This document shows positions 42,012 to 50,517 of a stretch of 55,749 nucleotides of DNA, one piece after another (within the stretch, counting starts at the first letter, position 1; each line of letters starts with the position of its first letter). The notes below the pieces were generated by a model. That model searched no databases. It worked only from the letters and a program-made list of their open reading frames with translations, and was not told the DNA's origin. This DNA is from Casp-actino8 sp044355095 (GTDB taxonomy: Bacteria > Actinomycetota > Acidimicrobiia > Acidimicrobiales > Ilumatobacteraceae): the NCBI GenBank assembly GCA_044355095.1, contig JBIKYT010000007.1, positions 1-55,749 of the forward strand, in the 5' to 3' direction. The translations under genes were made by a program, and so were the position numbers.

Positions 42012-42425
42012 ACGACCGAATTCGGTGGGGATGCTGCGCGCATTGCGCTTGGTGACAACGAACCAGTCGATGAGTTGAATCCCTTGGCTTGCCAACCATG
42101 CCGATGTGAGATCGAACTCGTAGATGTCGTTTTCATCCAGGACATCGTGATCGCGATATGAATACAAAATGATGTCGGGTGTGTCGTGGTGATCGAGTGA
42201 GATGGCCAACATTTGGCGGATGTTGTCAAGGTAACGAGCCCCGTTTTCAAAGAGTAAAACACCATGCCCGATCAGTTGTCGATCAAGTGGGACAGCAGCG
42301 ATATCGGCTGTACGGCTAGAAGTATTGAGAGCGTGGCCAAGCAATGCGGCAAGTGATGCTGATGTGATGGGGTCGACTCCGCAAGCGGGAATCGGGCGAT
42401 CAGGTTGATGTTGTGCTTCGGTCAA
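41991..42425 (-). CDS. RadC/JAB-like domain protein without the metal motif
   Basis: The segment GHGVLLFENGARYLDN...DIILYSYRDHDVLDENDIYEFDLTSAWLASQGIQLIDWFVVTKRNARSI follows the RadC JAB layout (strand, then HNHPSGDPxPSxxD, helix, LLDHxIV). The HNHPSGD metal site reads SYRDHDV, so zinc peptidase activity is unlikely. TTG at 42425 is chosen as start because GGAGG lies 6 bases upstream; ATG at 42443 is the alternative. It overlaps the 3' end of the DUF4031 gene. Role unknown; the family call rests on pattern only. Confidence 0.55.
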   Translation of the reverse strand: MTEAQHQPDRPIPACGVDPITSASLAALLGHALNTSSRTADIAAVPLDRQLIGHGVLLFENGARYLDNIRQMLAISLDHHDTPDIILYSYRDHDVLDENDIYEFDLTSAWLASQGIQLIDWFVVTKRNARSIPTEFGRSSNWTE

Positions 42426-42445
42426 GACAGACCTCCGGTTCATGA

Positions 42446-42463
42446 CCAAGCAATGCTGCTTGG
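42446..42463 (-). promoter_or_regulatory. Short hairpin in the leader of the RadC-like gene
   Basis: CCAAGCA and TGCTTGG form a perfect 7-bp stem around a four-base loop, 10 bases upstream of the GGAGG ribosome binding site. It could influence translation of the RadC-like gene. Confidence 0.35.
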
Positions 42464-42516
42464 ATGTGGAACGAGGGGAAGTCGTGAAAAGAACTTAGAG
42501 AAGGGGTGTTGCAGGT

Positions 42517-43371
42517 TCAGCCAACGACGATAACGCTGGCGATCACGCTGCCGATGATGGCAATCGTGGGCACGACGTAGCCCAACCACGGCGGTTGTTT
42601 TTGATGCGGGGGCGGCAACATGATGCTGCCGCAGATTGCACCCATCACAATTCCGCCGATGTGACCACCGATTGAAATGCCGGGGATAGTGAAGGTGAGC
42701 AATAAGTTGATCATCAAGGTTGTGCCGAGTCCGGTTTGGAAGATATTGATTCCACGGCGTTGCATGCCAATTGCTGCTGCGCCCATTAAGCCGAATACTG
42801 CTCCAGACGCGCCACCGTGTAGACCAGTGCTGCTCCCTTCAAGAACAAGTACACCGAGAGATCCGCCGAGCAAACAAGCAAAGTACAAGAGTCCATATCG
42901 CAGTCGACCTAACGGCGGTTCAAGCAACTTGCCCAGTTGAAAGAGCATGTACATATTCATTGCGATGTGCAAAATTCCGAAGTGCAAGAAACCAGAGGTG
43001 ATGAGGCGATACCACTCGTGGTTGAAAGAGAGCAGCAACTTGTTGAGGCCAAGATCAATTTCGCGAGACGAGACACTGCTACCAAAACCAGCAGAATTGG
43101 TGTCGCCAATAAGTACCCACACAAAAACTGCAACGTTCAGGGCAATGATGATGCGCGTGATCAGTGCGTCTTGTGAGGCATTCCAATCTTTCGCTCGAAC
43201 TGATGCAGCTGGTCGGGATGCCTTCATGCAATCGGGGCACTGACTGCCGATGGTGACGGCTTGCAAACAGTCGCCGCACGCCGGTCGTCCGCATCGGGTG
43301 CACGAACGGCCGGTTGGCATGTTGGGGTGTCGATAACAACGGGGCAGAACTGGGGGTGCGAATTCAGACAT
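42517..43371 (-). CDS. Rhomboid-family intramembrane serine protease with N-terminal zinc finger
   Basis: The 284-residue protein starts with a B-box-like cysteine cluster (CYRHPN...CTRCGRPACGDCLQ...CPDC) and then has a six-helix rhomboid domain. Landmarks are FLHFGILHIAMNMYMLFQLG, the catalytic serine in GGASGAVFGLMG and the catalytic histidine in GGHIGGIVMGAICG. It cuts transmembrane substrates within the membrane; targets are unknown. This B-box plus rhomboid layout is common in actinobacteria. ATG at 43371 (MSEFAPPVLP) is preferred over upstream alternatives. It follows the GGDEF-EAL gene by 10 bases. Confidence 0.93.
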   Translation of the reverse strand: MSEFAPPVLPRCYRHPNMPTGRSCTRCGRPACGDCLQAVTIGSQCPDCMKASRPAASVRAKDWNASQDALITRIIIALNVAVFVWVLIGDTNSAGFGSSVSSREIDLGLNKLLLSFNHEWYRLITSGFLHFGILHIAMNMYMLFQLGKLLEPPLGRLRYGLLYFACLLGGSLGVLVLEGSSTGLHGGASGAVFGLMGAAAIGMQRRGINIFQTGLGTTLMINLLLTFTIPGISIGGHIGGIVMGAICGSIMLPPPHQKQPPWLGYVVPTIAIIGSVIASVIVVG

Positions 43372-43381
43372 AGTGGCTAGA

Positions 43382-45262
43382 TCAGACCGTAGTGGCTGAC
43401 ACACCAAATGCGGTGGCAGCGACTGGGCGACCGATGCGATAGCCCTGCACTAAATCACATCCGAGCAAGCGCAGGCGTTCAATTTGCGCGTCGGTTGTGA
43501 CCCATTCGGCGATCACGGCCATATTGAGGCTGTGGGCCAACTGCACAATGCCACGCACGATGGGGTCATCGGTTTCGTCCTCGCCAAGTGCTCGAACAAA
43601 GGATCCATCAAGTTTGAGGTAGTCGGCCGGACACGACCGTAGATGGGAAAGCGATGAGTACCCGGTTCCAAAATCATCGATTGATAGACGAACGCCGAAT
43701 CTCTTCATTGATTGCAAAGTGCGCAAGGTGCTGGCCGTGTCGTTCATGAGCATTTTCTCGTCGAACTCCAGGGCCAAATGTTGTGGCTGCAAATCAAAAT
43801 CATTGATGGCGGCCAACGTGCGCTCGACAAAGCGCGTGTCTCCAACCTGGCGTGGTGAGACATTGACGTGAACAATGAATTGGCGGTCAATACGTTTTTC
43901 ATTCAGCCACACACGCATATCGGAACATGCTTGACGGATGACCCATTCACCAATTGGAACAATGGCGCCTGATTCTTCGGCGAGATCAACAAATGATGAA
44001 GGCGTGAGAAGCCCGAGTGTTGGATGACGCCAACGAAGTAAAGCTTCTGCGCCAACAACCTTGTTTGAATGTGGCGACATAACCGGCTGATACACGAGAT
44101 GTAGTTCGTTATTAGCCAGGGCTTGTTCAAGCGATGCGGACAATGTGGCGCGCTCTTTGGCGGTATTGCGCATGTTGTTGCTGTACAACTCGCAGCGCGA
44201 ACGCCCGCGCATTTTGGCGTGATACATGGCGGTGTCGGCGTTGCGCATGAGAGCAACAGCCGCATCAACAAGCGCGGGTTCATCAATTTCGCCGCGAGTC
44301 ATAGCAACGCCGAGGCTCGCGCCAGTCACTACTTCAATTCCTTGCAGCAATACGCGGCCAGTGATTGCAGTGCGGATTCTTTCAGCCAGATCCATCGCTG
44401 CTTCTTCATCGGTGAGACCTTCACACAAAATCACGAATTCATCTCCACCAATGCGCGCGACGATATCGCCAGGGCGCGTTGCCGAAACTAAGCGACGACC
44501 GATGTTGGTGATAAGGGCATCGCCGTTTTCATGACCAAGGCTGTCATTGATGTCCTTTAATTTGTCGACATCTAAGAAGATCACCGACACAGTTGATGTA
44601 GTCGAACGCGAGCGCTCAATTGCTTCGGAGAGTTTGCGAATGAACAACGTGCGATTAGGCAGTCCAGTTAGTGCATCATGAGTTGCAAGATGTGCGAGTT
44701 CGGCCTGAAGACGTAAGGACGAACTGATATCGCGGGCCAACATTGTGATTCGATCGTTCGCACAGGCAACCTGAACATCAAACGTGTGCAGTTCGTTGTC
44801 GGAGCCGCGTAGACCAACTTCGCCGCGCCAGTTTGAATTGGGCGTCGACAAAATTTCACGGGGCATTTGATCGCGTACCGAAACGGCCATCTGATCAAAG
44901 TGGCTGGCGGCTTCGTTGGCATGCAGAATCACACCATTCATGTCGGTGATGATCGTTGGGTCATCTGACGATTCAAGGAGGGCGAGCAGTTGGCCGGATT
45001 CGTGCGAGAACAACTGTTGATGAGCGGCCATCGCGATCACGACACCCGAGTAGCCGATGATTGATCCGTCGGCGTCGAGTCGAGGGTTGGCTAAAAAGCG
45101 AAGAGGCGAGTCTTGGTCATCAATGGACGGAACCTTGACTTCAATATCAATGGACGATGACGAGTCGATGGCGTTGCGCCATGCCTGTTCGGCTTTGGCG
45201 CGATCGTCGGGGTGGGCGTTGGCCCAAGGAGCTCGACCGAGGGGGACTGGTCCGCCCAACAA
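43382..45262 (-). CDS. PAS-GGDEF-EAL cyclic di-GMP signalling protein with an interrupted N-terminus
   Basis: From a TTG at 45262 the frame gives 626 residues: a PAS domain remnant, a second PAS, GGDEF (RPGDIVARIGGDEFVIL, with the RxxD inhibitory site five residues before GGDEF) and EAL (GAEALLRWRHP, VNVSPRQ, SIDDFGTGYSSL, KLDGSF). Both enzymatic motifs look intact, so it could make and degrade c-di-GMP. Coding continues upstream of 45262 without a usable start (STSTPQIGLFETDASGRLTSADSRF, clearly PAS) to a TGA at 45364-45362. Either an unusual ATC start at 45358 or a frameshift from GTG 45423 is implied. Position 45262 is therefore only a lower bound. Confidence 0.85.
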   Translation of the reverse strand: MLGGPVPLGRAPWANAHPDDRAKAEQAWRNAIDSSSSIDIEVKVPSIDDQDSPLRFLANPRLDADGSIIGYSGVVIAMAAHQQLFSHESGQLLALLESSDDPTIITDMNGVILHANEAASHFDQMAVSVRDQMPREILSTPNSNWRGEVGLRGSDNELHTFDVQVACANDRITMLARDISSSLRLQAELAHLATHDALTGLPNRTLFIRKLSEAIERSRSTTSTVSVIFLDVDKLKDINDSLGHENGDALITNIGRRLVSATRPGDIVARIGGDEFVILCEGLTDEEAAMDLAERIRTAITGRVLLQGIEVVTGASLGVAMTRGEIDEPALVDAAVALMRNADTAMYHAKMRGRSRCELYSNNMRNTAKERATLSASLEQALANNELHLVYQPVMSPHSNKVVGAEALLRWRHPTLGLLTPSSFVDLAEESGAIVPIGEWVIRQACSDMRVWLNEKRIDRQFIVHVNVSPRQVGDTRFVERTLAAINDFDLQPQHLALEFDEKMLMNDTASTLRTLQSMKRFGVRLSIDDFGTGYSSLSHLRSCPADYLKLDGSFVRALGEDETDDPIVRGIVQLAHSLNMAVIAEWVTTDAQIERLRLLGCDLVQGYRIGRPVAATAFGVSATTV

Positions 45263-45418
45263 GGCGAGTTCACGAAACCGTGAGTCGGCCGAGGTGAGAC
45301 GGCCAGATGCGTCGGTTTCAAAGAGTCCGATCTGAGGAGTGGAGGTTGACGAACTGATTCTTCAGTTTGGCAGATTGTGGTGAGGCCAACGCGGAGGGTG
45401 ACGAAACGATCAAAATCA

Positions 45419-45469
45419 GCCACTCTGTACAAATTGTCGCGCTCAGCGCGACAATTTGTACAGAGTGGC
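45419..45469. terminator. Perfect 24-bp palindrome with a 3-base loop
   Basis: Bases 45419-45442 pair without mismatch with 45446-45469 around TCA (stem core TGTACAAATTGTCGCGC). It lies 29 bases downstream of the small lipoprotein stop and just upstream of the GGDEF-EAL gene, so it probably terminates the lipoprotein transcript. Its sequence is unrelated to the other palindromes here. Confidence 0.7.
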
Positions 45470-45497
45470 GCGAAAGTTCCGGGGAGGTGGGGGGCGT

Positions 45498-45668
45498 TTA
45501 GGGGGCGGGGGTTTCGAAGTTGGCGTCGCCTTCAACCGGCAGTGTCGTCGTCATGATTGACTCATTCTGATTGCCAGCGGGAATCTTCATATCGCGACCG
45601 TCATCGGCGCAAGCACCAAGCGTCAACAAAACGGGAATCAGAACGAGGGGAAGCAGGCGATGTGTCAT
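45498..45668 (-). CDS. Small lipoprotein, 56 residues
   Basis: The ATG at 45668 gives MTHRLLPLVLIPVLLTLGAC, a signal peptide ending in the lipobox LGAC, so cleavage before Cys20 leaves a 37-residue lipid-anchored peptide rich in Asp, Asn and Pro (DDGRDMKIPAGNQNESIM). An earlier in-frame start would overlap the divergent mca gene. TAAAGT lies 8 bases before the ATG. No family is recognised. A strong palindrome follows its stop. Confidence 0.65.
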   Translation of the reverse strand: MTHRLLPLVLIPVLLTLGACADDGRDMKIPAGNQNESIMTTTLPVEGDANFETPAP

Positions 45669-45723
45669 TGCTCTCAACTTTACGGTGGCTGAGCGACCTA
45701 GGCGTGCAACTAGCCTGAGAACG

Positions 45724-46716
45724 ATGTTGACGGCCCCCGAGAGTCCATTGTGCGTGCTCACAATTCACGCTCACCCGGACGACGAAGCGTCCAAAGGTGC
45801 TCCGACTCTGGCCAAATATCACGATCTTGGCGTCCGGACCGTTCTGGTGTGCTGCACCGGCGGCGAGGAAGGCGATCTGCAAAATCCGGCCCTCCGTGAT
45901 GAAGGCGGTCCCTTTCACGGCTTGACCCCCGAGCAAGAAAAACAGCATTTGGCGCGAATCCGGCCCGTTGAATTAGCCAAGTCAGCCAAGATCATCGGCT
46001 TTGATCAAGTTGTCATGCTGGGCTACCGCGATTCTGGAATGGCCGATTCTCCACCCAATGACCACCCAGATTGTTTTCATCAGGCCGCGCTTGATGAAGC
46101 GGTTGGTCGACTGGTTTCAATCATTCGGCGTGAGCGGCCGCAAGTGATCATTACTTACGGCGATGATCAGCGTGGCTACCCGCACCCCGATCATTTGAAA
46201 GTTCACGATATTTCGGTTCCGGCATTTGAACGTGCCGGAGATGCAATGTGGTATCCGTGGGCTGGTGAACCGTGGCAGCCACTCAAGATGTATTACTCGG
46301 TCTGGGCGCGCACGCGATTGATCGCAGTCCATGAAGCAATGTTGGCGAAAAGCGGCAAGTCGCCGTATGACGACAAATGGTTAAATCGTCCAGGCCAAGA
46401 CGAACGCATCACGACTCGTATTGATGTGGCCTCACACATGTCAGCGCGTTCAGGCGCATTGCGCGCGCATGCAACGCAAGTCGACCCCAAAGAGCCATGG
46501 TGGTTTGGTCTTGACGATGATGAGTTGGTCGCTGCGTACCCATACGAAGATTGGGTATTGGCTAAATCGGCAGTTGGTGCGCCCGATGCTGATGTTGTTG
46601 AAATTGATTTGTTTGCCGGAATAAAAGAAGTGATTGCGCTTGAACATGGGCAGTCATTTCCTGGTCGTTTGTCAAGCCCTGCATTAGTTGAAACGGAAGT
46701 CGGAGAAGTGGCATGA
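45724..46716 (+). CDS. mca: Mycothiol S-conjugate amidase
   Basis: Mca cleaves mycothiol conjugates of electrophiles so that the mercapturate can be exported. The 330-residue LmbE-like zinc enzyme has the metal motif IHAHPDDEASKGAPTLAKY at its start and the third ligand in GYPHPDHLKVHD. The phrase PDDEASKGA is characteristic of Mca rather than MshB. ATG at 45724 (MLTAPESPLCVLTIHAHPDDE) is chosen because TAGCCT lies 7 bases before it. This implies mycothiol chemistry and thus an actinobacterium. The SCP2-like gene overlaps its stop codon. Confidence 0.9.
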   Translation: MLTAPESPLCVLTIHAHPDDEASKGAPTLAKYHDLGVRTVLVCCTGGEEGDLQNPALRDEGGPFHGLTPEQEKQHLARIRPVELAKSAKIIGFDQVVMLGYRDSGMADSPPNDHPDCFHQAALDEAVGRLVSIIRRERPQVIITYGDDQRGYPHPDHLKVHDISVPAFERAGDAMWYPWAGEPWQPLKMYYSVWARTRLIAVHEAMLAKSGKSPYDDKWLNRPGQDERITTRIDVASHMSARSGALRAHATQVDPKEPWWFGLDDDELVAAYPYEDWVLAKSAVGAPDADVVEIDLFAGIKEVIALEHGQSFPGRLSSPALVETEVGEVA

Positions 46717-46952
46717 GTGATGCACGCACAATTCAGTTTCGCCTCGTCATGGGTAAAGGTGATGAGCGAGTCTCTGGTCCTGATGATGCAGACACTGTGG
46801 CGACAATCGCGAAGGCTGATGCCACGATGGATTTGTCAGTTGCCTTTATGAAGAGCAAACTCAAAATCACTGGTGCAACTGGTCCACTTTTTGATGCTCT
46901 ATCTAGTGGCGAAGCAGCGGCAACGATTACTCGTTTATTGAACGAAGGCTAA
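46713..46952 (+). CDS. SCP2-like sterol carrier domain protein
   Basis: The 79-residue protein has the core of an SCP2 domain: TIQFRLVMGKGDERVSGPDDADTVATIAKADATMDLSVAFMKSKLKITGATGPLFDALSSG. This includes the V-x-x-x-DATM strand-turn and the K-x-K-x-x-G helix seen in lipid carrier domains. It is shorter than full SCP2 (about 100 residues). Its ATG overlaps the mca stop (ATGA), so the two are coupled. It may bind a lipid or hydrophobic ligand; the link to mycothiol detoxification is inferred from position. Confidence 0.7.
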   Translation: MSDARTIQFRLVMGKGDERVSGPDDADTVATIAKADATMDLSVAFMKSKLKITGATGPLFDALSSGEAAATITRLLNEG

Positions 46953-46956
46953 GCGT

Positions 46957-47805
46957 TTAGTTTGCGCGTCGCATTGCTGCGCGTAACTCGCGATAACCAA
47001 TCACGACGGCATCTTGCTCTTGCAACAAGTCGGTGACTGTTGTGTCGTGCAGGGCTAGATCAAGATCGTCGATCCACTCATCGGCATGATCGGTGAGTGC
47101 ACGAACTTCAGCGGTGTCAATACTTGGCTGAATGTGAATTTCGGTCACGCCCGGTTGCAGGCTGCGAATTGCGTTGTACACCCGCTCACGACTTCCGGCG
47201 CGCCAGTCATGATCGAAGTGGTCGGGGAAAACAATTCCTTCTTCGGCGGCAAGTCGACGGAATGGGAAGCCAGCTTGCTCGGCAGTCAACGTTGAAGGAA
47301 GGCGAATGGGTAATTGAAACTCAACGGCCAACTCGAGATAGATGTCAAAGAATTCGGGCCTCAGTGTGATCACACTGAGGTGAGGTGCGAGATGTGAAAC
47401 ATCAAAGCCCCAGATTGTGGCGCGTTCGATTTGGGCGCGACACTCACGAAGTACTTCGGCAGGATCAGCATGTTCCCAAAGATCATCCACATTTCGTGGA
47501 AAGCCGCCATCGCCCGACAGAAGTGATGGCGCATGAGTAATGGGGCCCCAGCGATAGAGCGGATGCTCGGCATTGAGAGTGATGTGAACACCGATATCTT
47601 CGCCGTCATACATTTCGGCAGCATGGCGCGCCCACGGTGCAGGAACCATGACCGAAGCACATGAGGCAATGCCATTACGAATCGCTTCATACACGCCGAT
47701 GTTGGCGGCATGGCATGAACCAAGGTCGTCGCACGAAATGATGACCAGCTTTTGGCTGGCTTCGTAACCGAGTCGCTCGGCGAGACTGATCTCGTTGTTG
47801 CTCAC
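46957..47805 (-). CDS. ChbG/YdjC-family carbohydrate deacetylase
   Basis: A 282-residue protein of the ChbG/YdjC superfamily, which deacetylates chito-oligosaccharides or related amino sugars. The metal motif KLVIISCDDLGSCHAANIGVYEAI near residue 20 replaces the usual NADDFG. GVHITLNAEHPLYRW and SHLAPHLSVITLRPEFFD supply the remaining histidines. The GTG at 47805 has TAGCGT exactly 6 bases upstream. It converges with the SCP2-like gene across 4 bases. Substrate unknown. Confidence 0.87.
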   Translation of the reverse strand: MSNNEISLAERLGYEASQKLVIISCDDLGSCHAANIGVYEAIRNGIASCASVMVPAPWARHAAEMYDGEDIGVHITLNAEHPLYRWGPITHAPSLLSGDGGFPRNVDDLWEHADPAEVLRECRAQIERATIWGFDVSHLAPHLSVITLRPEFFDIYLELAVEFQLPIRLPSTLTAEQAGFPFRRLAAEEGIVFPDHFDHDWRAGSRERVYNAIRSLQPGVTEIHIQPSIDTAEVRALTDHADEWIDDLDLALHDTTVTDLLQEQDAVVIGYRELRAAMRRAN

Positions 47806-47827
47806 GCCGTCACGCTATCGGCGAAGG

Positions 47828-48343
47828 TTATGGCTCTGGTGGGCACTCGCCCCACAGTCCGGTTCGGGATGATCGTGCGATTTGGCTTTGGTCAGCAAAT
47901 TGGGCAGTAAACGCAGTGTTCGGAGCGATTGATAAGGGGCGGGCATAACCATTCACAATGAGGTCTTCATTGACGAAGAGTCGATCGGAGGAGCGAAAGA
48001 CGTAGCCCAAAAGTCGCCCATACGGGTCACGGGCCTCGATATCGCGTTGCACAAATACGGGGGTACCTACTGGCAGGAGTTCAGTTGTCCGTTCGGAGGC
48101 TTCGGGACCAAAACACTCAATAGGGGCATTGGGCTTTTTGGTTTCGGGGGTGTCGATACCAATGAGTCGCACTCGTTCGGTACGGCCATTCATCGAAACA
48201 TCAACGGTGTCGCCGTCAACCACTTTGACAATACGACCATTCGCGCCGTCGGGTAACGGCTCGTTTGATGATGAACAGTTGCTCAAAATCAAACAGGTCA
48301 GGACTACGCCGAGTCCTGACCTGATGATGAATTTCATTTTCAT
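47828..48343 (-). CDS. Lipoprotein with a thermonuclease (SNase) domain
   Basis: The 171-residue protein is exported and lipid-anchored: signal peptide MKMKFIIRSGLGVVLTCLILSNC with a lipobox-like LSNC. The SNase fold follows: VVDGDTVDVSMNGRTERVRLIGIDTPETK, with the metal Asp, the first catalytic Arg and the catalytic Glu, then RDPYGRLLGYVF with the second Arg. It should cut DNA or RNA outside the membrane using calcium. A perfect inverted repeat covers its start codon. Confidence 0.9.
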   Translation of the reverse strand: MKMKFIIRSGLGVVLTCLILSNCSSSNEPLPDGANGRIVKVVDGDTVDVSMNGRTERVRLIGIDTPETKKPNAPIECFGPEASERTTELLPVGTPVFVQRDIEARDPYGRLLGYVFRSSDRLFVNEDLIVNGYARPLSIAPNTAFTAQFADQSQIARSSRTGLWGECPPEP

Positions 48344-48385
48344 AACCCCAGTGTGGGAAAAGAAAACTCTTGGGCGGTTATGAAA
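48338..48385. repeat. 10-bp inverted repeat spanning the nuclease start codon
   Basis: TTTCATAACC (48338-48347) and GGTTATGAAA (48376-48385) are perfect inverted arms with a 28-base spacer. On the minus strand the distal arm includes the ATG of the nuclease lipoprotein, so folding could hide the start. The spacer contains a small CCCA/TGGG stem. It also lies downstream of the thiolase stop. Confidence 0.5.
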
Positions 48386-48398
48386 TTGGATGATTAGT

Positions 48399-49640
48399 TC
48401 AGAGTCGCTCGATCAGCGTTCCGGTACCAAGACCACCACCGCAGCACATGGAGATCAATCCGTAACGACCACCAGTGCGCTCAAGTTCATAGAGGGCCTT
48501 CGTCGTGAGAATTGCGCCGGTACTTCCGAGTGGGTGACCTAAAGCAATTGCACCACCATTCGGGTTGGTCTTTTCAAGATCGGCACCGACCTCTTTGGCC
48601 CATGCCAACACAACTGAAGCAAATGCTTCGTTGATTTCGAAAGTATCGATTTGGTCAATGGTGAGGTTGTTGCGCTCAAGTAAACGCTTGGTGGCGTCAA
48701 TTGGTCCAGTCAACATCAACACTGGGTCAACGCCAACGAGGCAACTGTCAACAATGCGGGCACGAGGTTTGAGCCCGAGTTCTTTGGCTTTTTCTTCAGT
48801 CATCATCAAAATGGCGCTGGCGCCATCAGAAATCTGTGAAGAGTTACCAGCGGTGTGCACGCCATTTTCGCGAGCAACTGGCTTGAGTGATGACAGCGAT
48901 TCCAAAGTTGTTTCGCGCATACCTTCGTCACGACCAACTGCATGGGTTGAACCGGTTGGCTTGCCATCTGCATCGAGATCGGGTGCATTGACGGTGATGA
49001 ACTGGCCGTCAAAACGACCTTCGGCCCACGCGCGTGCGGCGCGCTGTTGCGACTGCATTCCGAAGTTGTCGGTATCGGCACGGGTGATATTCCACAAGTC
49101 TGCAATGCGCTCGGCTCCTTCGAACTGTGAAGTGAATTCATAATGTTCGAAGTAGCTCTTGCTCACGGCCTTACCAAGTGAAACTTCAGCCTTGGTCTTG
49201 GGATCTTTGGTGAATGCGTTTGAGTTGCTGCCGATCGGCACGCGACTCATTGACTCGACGCCGCATGCAACTGCAATATCAACAACGCCCGATGAAATGA
49301 GCGAAGCAGCAAGACCAGTTGCTTGCTGGCTTGATCCACACTGTGTGTCAACAGTGGTGCACGCAGTTGTGAGCGGAAGACCTGCCGACAACCATGCGGT
49401 GCGAGTGACGTTAAAGCTTTGTGCGCCAACTTGGCTGACGTTTCCACCAACGACCTGCTCGATTTTGGACGGGTCGATGCCGGTGCGCTCGACGATGGCC
49501 TTTTGCACCAAACCAAGAAGGTCCGTGGGGTGCAAAGTGGACAAGCCACCGTTCTTGCGGCCAATGGGGGTGCGGACGGCGTCGACAATAACGACGGTGC
49601 GGCCGGTGTTGGGGGTGTTGGAGTTGGACATAGTGGTCAT
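48399..49640 (-). CDS. Acetyl-CoA acetyltransferase (thiolase)
   Basis: The 413-residue protein is a thiolase, condensing or cleaving 3-ketoacyl-CoA. The nucleophile cysteine is in CTTVDTQCGSSQQ, and the second catalytic set is NEAFASVV, GGAIALGHPLGSTGA and MCCGGGLGTG at the C-terminus. VVIVDAVRTPIGRKNGGLSTLHPTDLLG is the usual start, so the ATG at 49640 (or 49631) is used rather than longer frames that run into nudC. The role (beta-oxidation or ketone-body metabolism) is undecided; no partner beta-oxidation gene is adjacent. Confidence 0.93.
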   Translation of the reverse strand: MTTMSNSNTPNTGRTVVIVDAVRTPIGRKNGGLSTLHPTDLLGLVQKAIVERTGIDPSKIEQVVGGNVSQVGAQSFNVTRTAWLSAGLPLTTACTTVDTQCGSSQQATGLAASLISSGVVDIAVACGVESMSRVPIGSNSNAFTKDPKTKAEVSLGKAVSKSYFEHYEFTSQFEGAERIADLWNITRADTDNFGMQSQQRAARAWAEGRFDGQFITVNAPDLDADGKPTGSTHAVGRDEGMRETTLESLSSLKPVARENGVHTAGNSSQISDGASAILMMTEEKAKELGLKPRARIVDSCLVGVDPVLMLTGPIDATKRLLERNNLTIDQIDTFEINEAFASVVLAWAKEVGADLEKTNPNGGAIALGHPLGSTGAILTTKALYELERTGGRYGLISMCCGGGLGTGTLIERL

Positions 49641-49660
49641 CTTACGGTCATGCTCTATGG

Positions 49661-50491
49661 GTGACCGATTCGCAGCAACCCGCATCCTTTGGCCCAGGCT
49701 CGATTTCGCGCCCTTCGCGCTTTCAGCCCTCGATGAAACCAGCGCCCGACCTGGTCGGACATCGGTATTTTCACGTTGTTGAATCTCGGGTCTGGATTCA
49801 TGAGGAGCCTGCAGGACCTGACCACTCGACACATTTCTTAGGAATGCTTGATGGGCACGCTTGTTGGGGTGTCGATGTGCCACGAGGACAAGATCCGTCA
49901 GATGGTGGAGCACTTGATCTCTTTAGTTTGTTTGGCCGGGCTCCCGAAGAAGATTGGCTAGTCGCCGGTCGAGCGGTTCAATTAGTCGAGTGGGCTCGCA
50001 CGCACCGGTTCTGTGGTCGTTGCGGTGAAGCCACCGAGCCGGCCCGTGGTGAGCGCGCTATGCGTTGCCCAGCATGTGGTCTCGTGAACTTCCCGCGACT
50101 TGCTCCAGCAATGATCACGTTGGTGACGCGCGGTGAACCTGGGCCCGATCAAGAAGCATTGCTTGCGCAAGGCGTGCAATTTCGAGGACCGATGTACAGC
50201 TGCCTCGCAGGGTTTGTTGAGCCAGGTGAAACTCTTGAAGGCGCGGTTGTGCGCGAAGTCTTTGAAGAAGTTGGCGTGAATGTTGGGACGGTGAAGTACA
50301 TGGGTAGTCAACCGTGGCCGTTCCCGCACAGTTTGATGTTGGGCTTTCGTGCCGAGTGGGTGAGTGGTGACATCGTGTGTGATCCCACCGAAATTCTGGA
50401 CGCGAATTGGTATCGCAAAGATGCCCTGCCAAATATTCCTCCCGGAATTTCGATTGCCCGCAAACTGATTGACGCTTGGCTCAACGAATAA
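49661..50491 (+). CDS. nudC: NAD(+) diphosphatase / RNA NAD-decapping NudC
   Basis: NudC hydrolyses NADH/NAD and removes NAD caps from RNA 5' ends. The 276-residue protein has the zinc ribbon CGRCG...CPACG in the middle (about residues 118-137), the NUDIX box GFVEPGETLEGAVVREVFEEVGV, and the diagnostic SQPWPFPHSLMLGF motif. The N-terminal domain is present. The start is GTG at 49661, overlapping no other gene and 20 bases from the divergent thiolase start. The first 25 residues are Ser/Pro-rich. Confidence 0.93.
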   Translation: MTDSQQPASFGPGSISRPSRFQPSMKPAPDLVGHRYFHVVESRVWIHEEPAGPDHSTHFLGMLDGHACWGVDVPRGQDPSDGGALDLFSLFGRAPEEDWLVAGRAVQLVEWARTHRFCGRCGEATEPARGERAMRCPACGLVNFPRLAPAMITLVTRGEPGPDQEALLAQGVQFRGPMYSCLAGFVEPGETLEGAVVREVFEEVGVNVGTVKYMGSQPWPFPHSLMLGFRAEWVSGDIVCDPTEILDANWYRKDALPNIPPGISIARKLIDAWLNE

Positions 50492-50517
50492 GCGGGTGCG
50501 CCGACTAAGTTTCTTAT

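Noticed and set aside
45362..45364. TGA in the GGDEF-EAL frame as a selenocysteine codon, given selD in the window
   Set aside because: The frame upstream of the TGA (PRWPHHNLPN) is not PAS-like, so read-through would not restore a sensible protein.
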